Shown: positions 41,791-51,000, counted from the stretch's first letter. The stretch is 64,000 nt of DNA from Chlamydiota bacterium (GCA_013287915.1 JABDCX010000005.1:1-64000), one strand, 5' to 3'. Made by a program: numbers and translations. Notes: generated by a model from the letters alone, not told the origin.

Positions 41791-43821
41791 TTACAAAATG
41801 CGTTCGAGGATTGACTCGACGGTAAAACCAAACTCTTTGGCCAAAACAGCCGCTGGAGCCGAGGCGCCAAAGCGATCCATGCAGATCGCAATTCCGTCGC
41901 GGCCGATATACTTATGCCAGCCGAGGTCGACTCCTGCTTCGATCGAAACGCGCTTGCCTAAGTCACCACCAAAGATGTTTTGTTTGTACTCGATCGGCTG
42001 CGCTTCAAAGATCTCCCAGCAGGGCATCGAGATAACGCGCACGCTTTTGCCCAGTTTTTCCAGTTCTTTTGTCACATCGAGTGCCAAATGCACCTCTGAG
42101 CCTGTTGCAACGAGCATGAAGTCGGGTTTTCTCTCCTCTTTTTTGATGATATAAGCGCCTCTTCCCACCCCTTCAGCATAGGGGACATCTGTATGGGGGA
42201 GTTCAGGCAGGTTTTGGCGGGACAGGAGAAGGGCAGTGGGTCCATTGTAGTTCAAGGCCGCGAGCCAAGCCATTTTCACTTCGTTCGCATCGGCAGGACG
42301 CAGCACATTGAGTTGTGGAATGGCTCTTAGGGCAGCGTAATGTTCAATCGGTTGGTGCGTCGGACCATCCTCTCCTAAGAAAACCGAGTCGTGCGTGAAT
42401 TGGTAGATCACGTGCTCTTTCATCAAGGAAGCCAGGCGAATCGCATTGCGCATGTAGTCGGAGAAGGTCAAAAACGTCCCGATGAACGGGGTGATCATCC
42501 CAGACTGCGCCATGCCTGTGGCCATCGTAGCCATTCCAAATTCCCGCACGCCAAACTTAATGTTGCGTCCGTTGAAATTACCTGGTGTGACAACGGGGAA
42601 TTTTTTTAGCATCGTCAAATCGGAGCAGGAGAGGTCGGCTGAGCCACCGTAGAGTTGCGGCAGAATATCGACCAGAAAGTTGATCGTGTCTTGCGACGCC
42701 TTTCTTCCTGCAATCGGAGAGGCAATTTTGAGCGCTTTCAGTTTAGCTTCCAGGTCGTCTGGCACTTTTCGTTGCGCCATGGTCATGAATTCTTTTAGCT
42801 TTTCGGGATTTTCTCGGCCCCAGCTTTCAAATGTCTTTTGCCATTCCTGCTGCTCTTCGATCCGCTTGGGCAGCTTTGCTTTGAAAAAATCGTAAGCCGG
42901 TTGTGGGACGTAAAAAGGCTCTTCTGGAGCCCCAATAGCGGCCTTTGTCGCTTTCACTTCTTCGGGTCCCAGCGCTGCACCATGCACTTTGAATGTACCC
43001 GCTTTGTTCGGAGAACCTTTCCCGATGATCGTGTGGGAGAGGATAAGCCGCGGCTTGTGTTGAGGGGCTTTTAAGGCTTCAAATAGGTTGTGGAGCGCTT
43101 CGAGGTCATTCCCATCGACTTCAAACACTTCCCATCCATAAGCCACGTAGCGCATCTTCGTGTTTTCGGAGCACGACTCGGCCAAAGGACCATCGAGGGT
43201 GACTTTGTTCGCATCGTAGATCGCCGTCAAGTTATCCAGCCTTAAATGCCCTGCCAGCGACGAGACTTCGGAAGAGATCCCTTCCATCACGCACCCATCT
43301 CCCATCAAGACATACACTTTCGCATCAAAGAGAGTGTGTTGCTCTGTGTTAAAGCGCGCTCCTAGCAGTTTCAACGCAAGCGCTTGCCCCACAGCATTTC
43401 CCACTCCTTGCCCCAGCGGTCCTGTCGTCGTTTCGATCCCAGGTGTGTCGAGCGATTCTGGGTGTCCGGGGGTCTTCGAATGAAGTTGGCGGAACTGTTT
43501 GATCTCTTCTAACGTCAAATCGTAGCCGGAAAGATAAAGGCACGAGTAGAGGAGCATCGAGCCATGGCCTGCGGACAAAATAAAACGATCGCGGTTTGGC
43601 CATTTTGGATCGCGCGGGTTGTAGCGCAGCACCCGCGCCCACAAATAGGCTCCGAGCTCTGCACATCCCAAGGGCAAGCCTGGATGTCCTGAATCAGCTT
43701 TCTGGACGGCGTCCATCGAAAGGACCCGGATCCCTAAAGCGATTTTTTCAAGTGTGTGTTTGAAATCTGCGTCGAGCAGTGTGGTTTCCACACCGTTGTT
43801 GGTTTGCGTCTGGCTCATCAT
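41791..43821 (-). CDS. tkt: Transketolase
   Basis: A 676-residue thiamine diphosphate enzyme moving two-carbon units between sugar phosphates. Key parts are VQKADSGHPGLPLGCAELG, the ThDP motif GDGCVMEGISSEVSSLAGHL(...)N, FIGTFLTFSDYMRNAIRLA and the HDSVFLGEDGPTHQPIEHY stretch. Full length. Two ATGs in tandem begin it; with AGGAA directly before the first, the second (43818) may be the real one. The downstream genes are hemE and hemG. Relatives near haem genes are known in Chlamydiaceae too. Confidence 0.95.
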   Translation of the reverse strand: MMSQTQTNNGVETTLLDADFKHTLEKIALGIRVLSMDAVQKADSGHPGLPLGCAELGAYLWARVLRYNPRDPKWPNRDRFILSAGHGSMLLYSCLYLSGYDLTLEEIKQFRQLHSKTPGHPESLDTPGIETTTGPLGQGVGNAVGQALALKLLGARFNTEQHTLFDAKVYVLMGDGCVMEGISSEVSSLAGHLRLDNLTAIYDANKVTLDGPLAESCSENTKMRYVAYGWEVFEVDGNDLEALHNLFEALKAPQHKPRLILSHTIIGKGSPNKAGTFKVHGAALGPEEVKATKAAIGAPEEPFYVPQPAYDFFKAKLPKRIEEQQEWQKTFESWGRENPEKLKEFMTMAQRKVPDDLEAKLKALKIASPIAGRKASQDTINFLVDILPQLYGGSADLSCSDLTMLKKFPVVTPGNFNGRNIKFGVREFGMATMATGMAQSGMITPFIGTFLTFSDYMRNAIRLASLMKEHVIYQFTHDSVFLGEDGPTHQPIEHYAALRAIPQLNVLRPADANEVKMAWLAALNYNGPTALLLSRQNLPELPHTDVPYAEGVGRGAYIIKKEERKPDFMLVATGSEVHLALDVTKELEKLGKSVRVISMPCWEIFEAQPIEYKQNIFGGDLGKRVSIEAGVDLGWHKYIGRDGIAICMDRFGASAPAAVLAKEFGFTVESILERIL

Positions 43822-43888
43822 TTCCTGCCTTTTTTAAAACCGGCATTGTAGTCGCGCCTCCCTTGTTTTGCAACCTGGAAATAAGTTA

Positions 43889-45139
43889 TCAAAGACGCCA
43901 CTGTTTGGCGAGACGGTATTTTCTTCCTTTATTGGAGAAGTCGGCAATTTCCAAAAAGCCCACCTCTACCCAAGTCTGGCAGAGTTGACTTGAACTGCGT
44001 GTTTTGAATCCAAATAGATCTCCGATCTGCTTAGCCGTTACCGTTTCATACTCTTCAAACAGCTGGAGCGCTTGACGTTGTCTCTGATCGAGTTGTTTCA
44101 ACCGTGCGCTTTGATCTGCAGTGTCGCCTTGACCGGCCGCACTCATCTGTTTCAGGACATTTTCGAAGGCGATCGCCATCCCCTTCAGGAAGTAGTCGAC
44201 CCACTTGGTGATATCGGCTTCCGCTCTCCCCAAGTAGTAGTTATGAGAATCTCCAATACTAATTGCATCGTAGTAGAGTCCCGAAGAGACGATTGCAGAA
44301 GTCCGTTTTGGCGTCTTTCGGCGCTTTTGGCCATTTTCTGTGTTTTGCACAACTCCCCTACTCTTAAGAGTATGTGGAGTTGCGACAAAACCCAGAACCT
44401 GGCCAAAATCGCTCAAAATCCGCCTAAAACCTACTTCTGCAATCGTCTCTAAATGGCGTGCATAATACTCCTCAAGTGAATATAAGCCTTTCAAGTCGTA
44501 TCCACCTAAGTGGAGAATGAGTGTGGTGAGCAGTCGAGCTGTTCGGCCATTTCCATCGTAGTAAGGGTGGATTGTAGCAAATTGGTAATGGGCAATGCTG
44601 GCGATGATGGGGCAGGGGATGCCACGATTTTTGTTGATCCAATCCACCATCCCTTCCATCAAACCTGCAACATCTTTTGCTTCGGGCGGTAGGTAGATGA
44701 TTCCTCCAGAACGACCATCTCGAATCACGTTTTGGCCATCTCGGTAAGGCGACGGCTTCACTTTGGATCTACCGTTTGCCATGACCAAGGCATGGAGCGT
44801 TTGAATGTGCTTTTCTTGGATTTTGATTCCTTGAGCTGCCCACTGTTCCACTTGTTTGAGAGCCGCATAGTATCCCTTAACTTCCTTTTCATCCCTTTGA
44901 CGCCCGGGAAAGTGTCCCTCGTGTTTCAGCACATTTTCCACTTCATCAGGGGAAAGAGCGTTTCCTTCGATCATGGTTGAATAATGTGTCGTAAATAAAC
45001 GGGCCGTTTCTCGCAAGGAGGCGAGCACGATCGGAGTTAATGGGAGGTGAATCACACGCTCTTTGACAGCTTCGATCCGAAGTAAGTAATGAACGATTTC
45101 TGGGGTGATCGTGTAATTGGGTGTAAATTTTATCGGCAT
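43889..45139 (-). CDS. Fic-family protein with C-terminal winged helix and in-frame palindromic insertion
   Basis: A 416-residue class II Fic protein. N-terminal inhibitory motif STMIEGN (S54, E58, G59). A Fic-type second signature NGRSKVKPSPYRDGQNVI is followed by the active-site motif HPYYDGNGRTAR at 191-202. A winged-helix DNA-binding domain ends the protein (residues about 352-416: VTAKQIGDLFGFKTRSSS...). Between EEYYARHL (to 230) and YYDAISIGDSHNYYLGR (from 289), related Fic proteins have only a couple of residues; here about 55 extra residues are encoded by a 166-bp palindrome. The frame stays open. An iteron array lies just upstream and reaches into the start codon. The gene may be an auto-regulated AMPylase. 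Confidence 0.88.
   Translation of the reverse strand: MPIKFTPNYTITPEIVHYLLRIEAVKERVIHLPLTPIVLASLRETARLFTTHYSTMIEGNALSPDEVENVLKHEGHFPGRQRDEKEVKGYYAALKQVEQWAAQGIKIQEKHIQTLHALVMANGRSKVKPSPYRDGQNVIRDGRSGGIIYLPPEAKDVAGLMEGMVDWINKNRGIPCPIIASIAHYQFATIHPYYDGNGRTARLLTTLILHLGGYDLKGLYSLEEYYARHLETIAEVGFRRILSDFGQVLGFVATPHTLKSRGVVQNTENGQKRRKTPKRTSAIVSSGLYYDAISIGDSHNYYLGRAEADITKWVDYFLKGMAIAFENVLKQMSAAGQGDTADQSARLKQLDQRQRQALQLFEEYETVTAKQIGDLFGFKTRSSSQLCQTWVEVGFLEIADFSNKGRKYRLAKQWRL
44285..44450. mobile_element. 166-bp palindromic element inserted in frame in the Fic gene
   Basis: The ends are 18-bp perfect inverted repeats (AGAGACGATTGCAGAAGT and its complement). The whole element is an imperfect palindrome to its centre CTCTTAAGAG, with matching blocks such as TTTTGGCCA and AACTCC in both arms. 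It has no transposase gene. It sits exactly where the protein has an extra stretch compared with relatives, and the translation goes through without a stop. It resembles, in principle, the Rickettsia palindromic elements, which also settle in protein genes. A transposed MITE is an alternative. Confidence 0.8.
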
Positions 45140-45201
45140 ATTATCAGCATTTTATCGGCATTCCTGGATACCCCCATTATGCCGATAAAATGCCGATAAA
45201 A
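45128..45201. repeat. Two facing arrays of 11-bp iterons before the second Fic gene
   Basis: Copies of ATGCCGATAAAA or its complement TTTTATCGGCAT lie at 45128-45139, 45139-45150 (degenerate, ATTATCAGCAT), 45150-45161, and in the other orientation at 45179-45190 and 45190-45201. Within each array the period is 11 bp, one helical turn. A 17-bp GC-richer centre separates the arrays. The first copy contains the start codon of the Fic gene (MPIK = ATGCCGATAAAA). This is a strong operator candidate for the winged-helix domain of that protein. Confidence 0.82.
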
Positions 45202-45204
45202 CAA
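45176..45204 (-). promoter_or_regulatory. Predicted promoter of the second Fic gene, filled by two iterons
   Basis: On the minus strand: TTGTTT (45204-45199), 17-bp spacer, CATAAT (45181-45176). The two iterons at 45179-45201 cover the spacer. The expected transcript begins near 45169 and has about 30 nt before the ATG. The leader also contains an ATG at 45161 that opens a short frame MPIKC before a stop. Confidence 0.5.
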
Positions 45205-45210
45205 GGGTTT

Positions 45211-45488
45211 TCAATGACCAGCTGCATATTTATGAAGTATGCTTGAAATCAAAGTTTGATACGGAAGCCCTTCATAAGCAGCAATTTGCTTAATGCTCGA
45301 TAAATCGTTTGAGGATAATCGTATATTAATGCGTGCGTCCTTTTGCAGAGTTTTTACTGCAGATTTACGGGCAGTTTTTTTCTCCTCTTTAATCTTCTTG
45401 ACCGTTTTCCATTTGTTTTCTTCAAACGAGTCCAAGAGCACTTGTTCCTCTTCATCTAGACGTATTAGTGGTGACTTTTTTTTTTCAT
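45211..45488 (-). CDS. CopG-type antitoxin, interrupted at an A10 tract
   Basis: The C-terminal frame contains DARINIRLSSNDLSSIKQIA and GLPYQTLISSILHKYAAG, the ribbon-helix-helix end of the CopG antitoxin family (PF12441, often with BrnT-type toxins). A perfect start exists upstream: AGGAGG, six bases, ATG at 45488. But the following A10 tract (45476-45485) puts it in the wrong frame, with a stop after seven codons. One more A would give a 92-residue protein MKKKKSPLIRLDEEEQVLL... that matches the family along its whole length. Sequencing error, slippage or phase variation are all possible. The strong promoter upstream and the Fic gene downstream suggest an operon. Confidence 0.7.
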
Positions 45489-45561
45489 CCTCTCCCTCCT
45501 TGCGATAAATATTCTTTTTTTGCCTTTCTACTGGGAATAATGGTTTTCAAAAATATCGTTT

Positions 45562-45590
45562 ATTTTATGACATTGTCTGCCTTTTGTCAA
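45562..45590 (-). promoter_or_regulatory. Strong predicted sigma-70 promoter of the antitoxin gene
   Basis: On the minus strand: TTGACA (45590-45585), 17-bp spacer, TAAAAT (45567-45562). The -35 is consensus and the -10 has one mismatch. It lies about 75 bp before the ATG at 45488. Confidence 0.65.
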
Positions 45591-45694
45591 CAGTGTTCAA
45601 TGAGGATGGTTGGGCTAGTGGCATAGCTGCCGTCTCTTCGAGGCTTAGGACATGTTTCCAGGCTAATAAAATGTCATGCAAATTAATTTTTTAA

Positions 45695-45723
45695 TTGTAA
45701 ATATTTGATAAATATATTATAAT
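45695..45723 (+). promoter_or_regulatory. Predicted sigma-70 promoter
   Basis: TTGTAA, 17-bp spacer, TATAAT, 27 bp before the ATG of the first CPBP gene, in an AT-rich stretch. Same hexamers and spacer length as the promoter at 23048. Confidence 0.6.
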
Positions 45724-45749
45724 TATCTGTAATTAAATAGGATTCAAAT

Positions 45750-46772
45750 ATGAATACAAACTATCGTCAATACATCCCTACGTTTACGGTGTCGGCACCA
45801 GACATTGCGGATAAATGGACAACGCTCCCTCATCAGATCGAAAAAACGGGACAGGTCGGAATGTCTTTGGTTGGGCTTGCAAAAAGCGCTCTTCAGGCTG
45901 GCGGATGCTATATAACGGATGGTTACTTATGCAAAGAAAACGGCTTGGCGCAGTGGAAGATATCCAAAGATCTTTTGATCGAGGGTTGGCAAGAGGCCTA
46001 CCCCTTTATCGCAATCGGGATGCTACTGATTGCAGCAGCCAAGATGTGCAAAGCTACAGAAGAACTTTCCAAGGAAAAGGCAACAACACCTGATCGACCG
46101 TTTGATTCTGTTAAGAAAGGTGCCGTACTGATGACGACAGAAACAGGACGCACTTTTGCTATCGCACTCCTTTTTCGCACGATGGTTGCCTATTTGAATC
46201 CCCATTTCATATCCCATTTCCCTCCTTTCAACAGCCAAATTTCAGAGCGTTCAAGCCGCTGGATCAAATTGGGCTTCGACGCTGTCAAGTTAGTGGCTGC
46301 TTTAAGCAAGCCTGCGGCTGCGCTTGTGGTTCCTAAGCTGAAAGCGCAGTTCCATTACGGGTTTAAAGGTTCTTGTGATTGTCGAGAGATGCTTATCGAT
46401 TCCGCTTTTGAACAGGTTCTTTTCCAAGGTGGTGTTCAGACAGGTGCCTTGAAAACTCTTCCGAGGCATCTTCTCGAAAAGTCTGGTTATACACATCAAG
46501 AGGCAGAGGCGATCGTCAACCATCGGCTGGCCAAATTGGGTCGCATTTTAGTTACATCTGCGCTATTTGCGGTTCTTCACGCTCCGCTATATGGCCACTT
46601 CAAAGGGATGTTGATGAGCCAATTGACCATCGGAATGGTTTACGCAACATTGAGGGAAAGAGATTCCTCCTTTCTCCAGCAGTGGGGCGTCCACTTCCTG
46701 TACAATTTCCTTATTTTTGCCCAGATTGGCGGGATCACCGAGGAACTGAAAAAACTAATGAAAAAGGTTTGA
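45750..46772 (+). CDS. CPBP-family membrane protein with altered catalytic motif
   Basis: A 340-residue integral membrane protein of the CPBP (CAAX protease/bacteriocin-processing, Abi) family. Motif 1 is changed: SAFEQVLFQGGVQTGAL, where the usual EExxxR is EQxxxQ. The other motifs are near normal: LFAVLHA and HFLYNFL. Without the glutamate pair the protein is probably inactive as a protease. It is a tandem paralogue of the next gene, with matching N-termini (ITDGYLCKENGLAQWK vs ITNGYLCKENGFAQWK). It has its own promoter and runs into the next gene after 6 bp. Confidence 0.78.
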   Translation: MNTNYRQYIPTFTVSAPDIADKWTTLPHQIEKTGQVGMSLVGLAKSALQAGGCYITDGYLCKENGLAQWKISKDLLIEGWQEAYPFIAIGMLLIAAAKMCKATEELSKEKATTPDRPFDSVKKGAVLMTTETGRTFAIALLFRTMVAYLNPHFISHFPPFNSQISERSSRWIKLGFDAVKLVAALSKPAAALVVPKLKAQFHYGFKGSCDCREMLIDSAFEQVLFQGGVQTGALKTLPRHLLEKSGYTHQEAEAIVNHRLAKLGRILVTSALFAVLHAPLYGHFKGMLMSQLTIGMVYATLRERDSSFLQQWGVHFLYNFLIFAQIGGITEELKKLMKKV

Positions 46773-46778
46773 TCAAAA

Positions 46779-47897
46779 ATGATGCATACAAACTATAAAC
46801 ATGACCTTCCAACTATCATGCTAGGGGCTCCAGGCATTGTTGAGGCTTGGCCGGCTATCCGTGCCTCCATTTCCAGCCGCGTGGAAAAAGTGGGAGAGCT
46901 CGGAATAGCCTTTGTGGGGCTTGCCAAAAGCGCTTTTCAGACAGGTGGGTACTACATCACGAACGGCTATCTCTGCAAAGAAAACGGCTTTGCGCAGTGG
47001 AAAGTTTCTCAAAACCTGTGGGTAGAAGCGTGGAAGGAAGCGTATCCTGTAGTTGCAGCTGGGGCACTTTCACTCCTCACTCTTATGATTCTGGCTGGCA
47101 AAGTGCACAAAAGACTAAACCGCCCTGAACAACCGGCTTCAGAAAAAAGGGAACAAACACCCAATCAAACCCTCGATTTAGTCAAACGCAGCGTCACGCA
47201 TATCGTCAAGAAAACAGCTGAGACGGTTATCTTCACACTGTTTGTTCAAGCGGTGATCTTCCCCTTAACCATGCTCTATATGGCCTATTTACCCCCGTTT
47301 AATAGCCAATTGTCAGAACGCTCAGCTCGCTGGATTAAAGACGGATGTGAGATTTTTGGAATATTAGCCGTTTCAGCCAGATCTGCTGCTTCACTTCTTG
47401 TACCAAAGGTTGACATGCAGTTTCATCACGGGTTTCGGGGAAGCCTGGATTGTCGAAAGATGTTCATTTCCGCGGCTATTGAGGAGTGCATTTTCCGAGG
47501 CTGTATCCAGACAGGGGCTTTAAAAACTCTTCCCACTTATCTTCTGGAACAGTTCGGTTATACACGTCCGGAAGCGGAAGCTCTCGTTGATCATCGGTTA
47601 GCTAAGTGTGGGCGTATTTTCGCAACTTCAGCTTTGTATATGGCGGTCCATGCAACAATGTTGGGCGATTCCCGAGGGATGTTGATGAGCCAGTTCACGA
47701 GTGGTTTGATTGCCTCAACCTCGAGAGAGGCTGGCTGCTCTATCGCACAGTTGTCTTTAGCCCATTTTTTGTTCAATTTTTTCCCACAGGCGATCATAGG
47801 TGCAGAGGCCACGCGCGAATTAATTGAAAAGGTACAGAAAGAGCGTCAACAGATAGAGCAGTTGATGGTGGAACTGGAAAAATTAATTAAGAAGTAA
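46779..47897 (+). CDS. CPBP-family intramembrane protease
   Basis: A 372-residue tandem paralogue of the preceding gene, here with the complete motif 1 AAIEECIFRGCIQTGAL (EExxFRG). Motif 2 (LYMAVHATM) and motif 3 (HFLFNFF) follow. CPBP proteases cleave within or near the membrane and are found in CAAX processing, bacteriocin self-immunity and signalling. A predicted coiled-coil tail (ELIEKVQKERQQIEQLMVELEKL) is added, absent in the first copy. There is no linked bacteriocin gene. Co-transcription with the first copy is likely, so an active plus inactive pair may work together. Confidence 0.82.
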   Translation: MMHTNYKHDLPTIMLGAPGIVEAWPAIRASISSRVEKVGELGIAFVGLAKSAFQTGGYYITNGYLCKENGFAQWKVSQNLWVEAWKEAYPVVAAGALSLLTLMILAGKVHKRLNRPEQPASEKREQTPNQTLDLVKRSVTHIVKKTAETVIFTLFVQAVIFPLTMLYMAYLPPFNSQLSERSARWIKDGCEIFGILAVSARSAASLLVPKVDMQFHHGFRGSLDCRKMFISAAIEECIFRGCIQTGALKTLPTYLLEQFGYTRPEAEALVDHRLAKCGRIFATSALYMAVHATMLGDSRGMLMSQFTSGLIASTSREAGCSIAQLSLAHFLFNFFPQAIIGAEATRELIEKVQKERQQIEQLMVELEKLIKK

Positions 47898-47965
47898 GAA
47901 CCTATTCAAGTGCACCGCGTTATATTTGGAAAGGGATCTCATAAAATAATTTGTCTAAAGCAGAG

Positions 47966-47994
47966 TTGAAAGAAACTGGTAAAAATGGTATAAA
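47966..47994 (+). promoter_or_regulatory. Predicted sigma-70 promoter
   Basis: TTGAAA, 17-bp spacer, TATAAA, 28 bp before the ATG of the vWA-RING gene at 48022. Confidence 0.5.
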
Positions 47995-48021
47995 TTCGTT
48001 CCATTTAAATTAATACAACCA

Positions 48022-51000
48022 ATGGAGATCAAAGTGGCGTTCACTAGAGGCACAACTCAAGGGTCTATTTCCCAATACCATCTGCAGACAGCTCAATCAG
48101 CTGATAGCCAGGTGGTTGATTCGTTTTCTAAAATAGCCAATGCGGCAGCTTCCCAACTCAATAAGGCCATCGCTACTGCCAAAGGGGCTTTTGCCAAAGT
48201 CTCCAAAGAGCGTTTTGCCTACGCCACCCCCGCGAAATGGGCCCTCGGCATCACCTTAGCGGCCACAGCCTGCTTTTTTCTCTACCGCTGGTACAACGAA
48301 AGAAGTCGTCACAACCATGGAGGCGACGGCGCCTACCCACAACAGCAGCCTCTGCCTCAACCCTCTCAACCTTTACACCCCTTTGGCAGTTCTTCTTCAA
48401 GCGCTTCGAGTTCGTCTAGCAGTTCCCGTTCTGCTGCAGCACCAGCTCCTTCCTCTAGTAGTCCTGTGGACTTAACAGTGGCAACCTCGGTTGATCCAAT
48501 TCACCGAAACACTTATCACCTGAAATTCTCCATCAATCCGACAACACTTGGAAGCGTAGTCACGCGAACAGTAACAGCCGCACGCTTTATTTTTGTCATC
48601 GATACAAGTGGCTCTATGCAAGGGAACCGAATCGAGTCGGTCAAGCAGGGGATCAAGAGTTTTCTGGTGTATGCTAACGTAAAAGCCTCATGCGATTTTA
48701 AGGCGAATTTAATCACTTTTGACGTAGATGCACAGACTGATTCTTCGAAAGATATGCAGCCTGAAGAGCTTAATCGCAAGGTGCAAAGTTTGCATGCAAC
48801 GGGATGTGATACCAAGATCATCCACGCTGTTCAAGCAGTTACAAGAATTGTTGAAACAATTCAAGATGCTATCACAACAACTGTCGTTTTCTTAACGGAT
48901 GGAGAGAATTCTTCTTTTACTCAGGACATTTCTTCAGATCAGACGATTTGGAAACAAAAAAAGGTGAAATTTATTTCCGTAGGTGTTGAGGGGCATGATG
49001 TCAATATTTTACGTAAAATTGTAACTGCTGTTGACGGCAAATTGCTGCCGGGAAGCGTTTACCATAAGATGAGTAGGGTTGACGTTGGTGCAGCTTCTAG
49101 TCAGTATGCAGAAGGGCATCGTTCTTTCAGTCAGATCGTGAAGGCCGCGTGCGAGGTTGCAACTGCTGCTACTTATCTGACAAACATGTCGATCGCTCTT
49201 GGCAACCACTCAAGTTTGCCAACAGGGGGAAGGCCAAGTGAGTGTAGGCCAACCGCGCGGATTAGGGAGCTTGAAAGGCCCAAAAAACCCAAGTTCTTAC
49301 CGTTCCGCAGGCTGATGGCTTTTCGGTGAACTACACCTTTACAGCTATGACGATTGATAGAAAGCAGGTGCGTTTAACGGGAACCGCTAACCTCTCCCTA
49401 GCGCAAAATGCAGACGTGCTCTGGGATGTCGTGGATCAGGAAATGAGCAGCAGGATCCTTGAGGTTCTGAAGAGCTACCAGCAAAACAATCCAACCACCC
49501 ATCCGAAGTGTTTCGCTATAATTAGTATCGTTTTGGCTCGGGTAAATGCTGTTCAAGGACAGATGCCAACGCATATAAAAACAAGAAAAAGAGAACCTGG
49601 AAGCGATTCAAAGATGTATCAGCTCAAAGCAGGCTCTTCCAAAAGAGTTTGCAGAACTTGCTTTGACCCTGCAAACGATGGCGGTGGCCAGCACAGATGC
49701 CGATGATGATGGTGTGGGCTCCACTGGCGCTTCTTCAGCACCAGGAGCAATCGCAACAACTGGGGACGATGATGAGTCTCCGGTCCAGCTCGGGGTAATT
49801 CAAGCGCATGCGAGACAATTGGTTAAGGATTATAGATCGAGTCAGATTGCGGCCATTCAAAATGATCAGCTGATCATGAAAGTTGCGAACTTTGGTTTTA
49901 CTAAGCTGTCCAATATCGTTGGGTATTTCAAGGTAAAGTTGGGGAAACAGGTGAATCTCAAACTGAATCCCAAACAACCAAATGCTGATGGGTCGTTCTT
50001 TGGAGAATTTGCGAAGAATAGCCCAATTGCCTTATTTGGGCAGAAACATGGTCTGACTTTCCAAGTGTTATTTTCACCCGAATCTGAGATTACAATCGAT
50101 GCGGAGACTCAAAAAGCAGCTGGGGTTAAGGCAAGTCAGCATAAGACCTATTTTCAATGGGCCTATCCAGCCACAATTTACAGAAACGGTCAGAAGCTAG
50201 ATGGGAATGAACTCCAAAACGTGCATGATCTGATGACAGGCAAGGTGGAGGGTGAGGAGGGGTTATCGCAGCGCAATATTAGTGCGCTCCTTTATGGCTT
50301 CTACATCTACTATTCGGGGAAGTATTTTCGGAGCGAAGATCCCACCGACCGCAGTTTTAGTTTTTCTAAGGGCGAATGGAAGAACGAAGAAGACGATGAA
50401 ACCTATTCTGCAGAAACTAAGTTTGACCGAGAAATTCAGGGAATCAGCGTTCTCGATCCTAACCAAATCTTGCCTGGTCAGTTTCTCCCATTCGGGGAAA
50501 TGGTCGAACTGCCTGCTAGAAGAGCTGCTGCCGGGCAGGATCAAAGCGAATTCCAAACGACATTACAACAGTGGGTACGAGATCCTTCTCAAGCTTTCCA
50601 AATGAGGCCTGTGACATTTGGCGGTTTGTATGACAGTGGAATTCGGTATTTCAAGTGGTTGCCTCCCAAGGATCCCATGATTGTCCATGCAAAGAAATGG
50701 TTACGGGAAGACACAAGTGATGTTAGAAAGGGGCAGAATTATGGTGTTAATGGCTCTTTTGCAGCCAATGGGGCATTTGCCTATCTCGACAAGGATGGCA
50801 AGGCGTTCATCATGCCTGTCGTGGATGTCAGTGAGGCAGTTGAGAAACTGCAAAATCGGTATTTTATCGATGAGCTAGATCCAACGATTAAGACTGCACA
50901 CCAAGATATGCAAGCAGCGGCATGTTCGATTTGTTTTGGAGAGGCGAATATGACACTCCCATGCGGACACACGGTTTTCTGTCACACCTGTGTCACTAAC

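Noticed and set aside
45128-45201. Plasmid or chromosomal replication origin iterons
   Set aside because: No rep or dnaA gene next to it; location in the fic promoter and start codon fits an operator.
45489-45749. A BrnT- or RelE-like toxin gene upstream of the CopG antitoxin
   Set aside because: No frame with a toxin motif exists; the only short open frame ends FENHYSQ and covers the promoter.
49326-49706. Independent 126-residue gene after the vWA part
   Set aside because: Its sequence continues the vWA-RING protein in another frame; single-base corrections join it on both sides.
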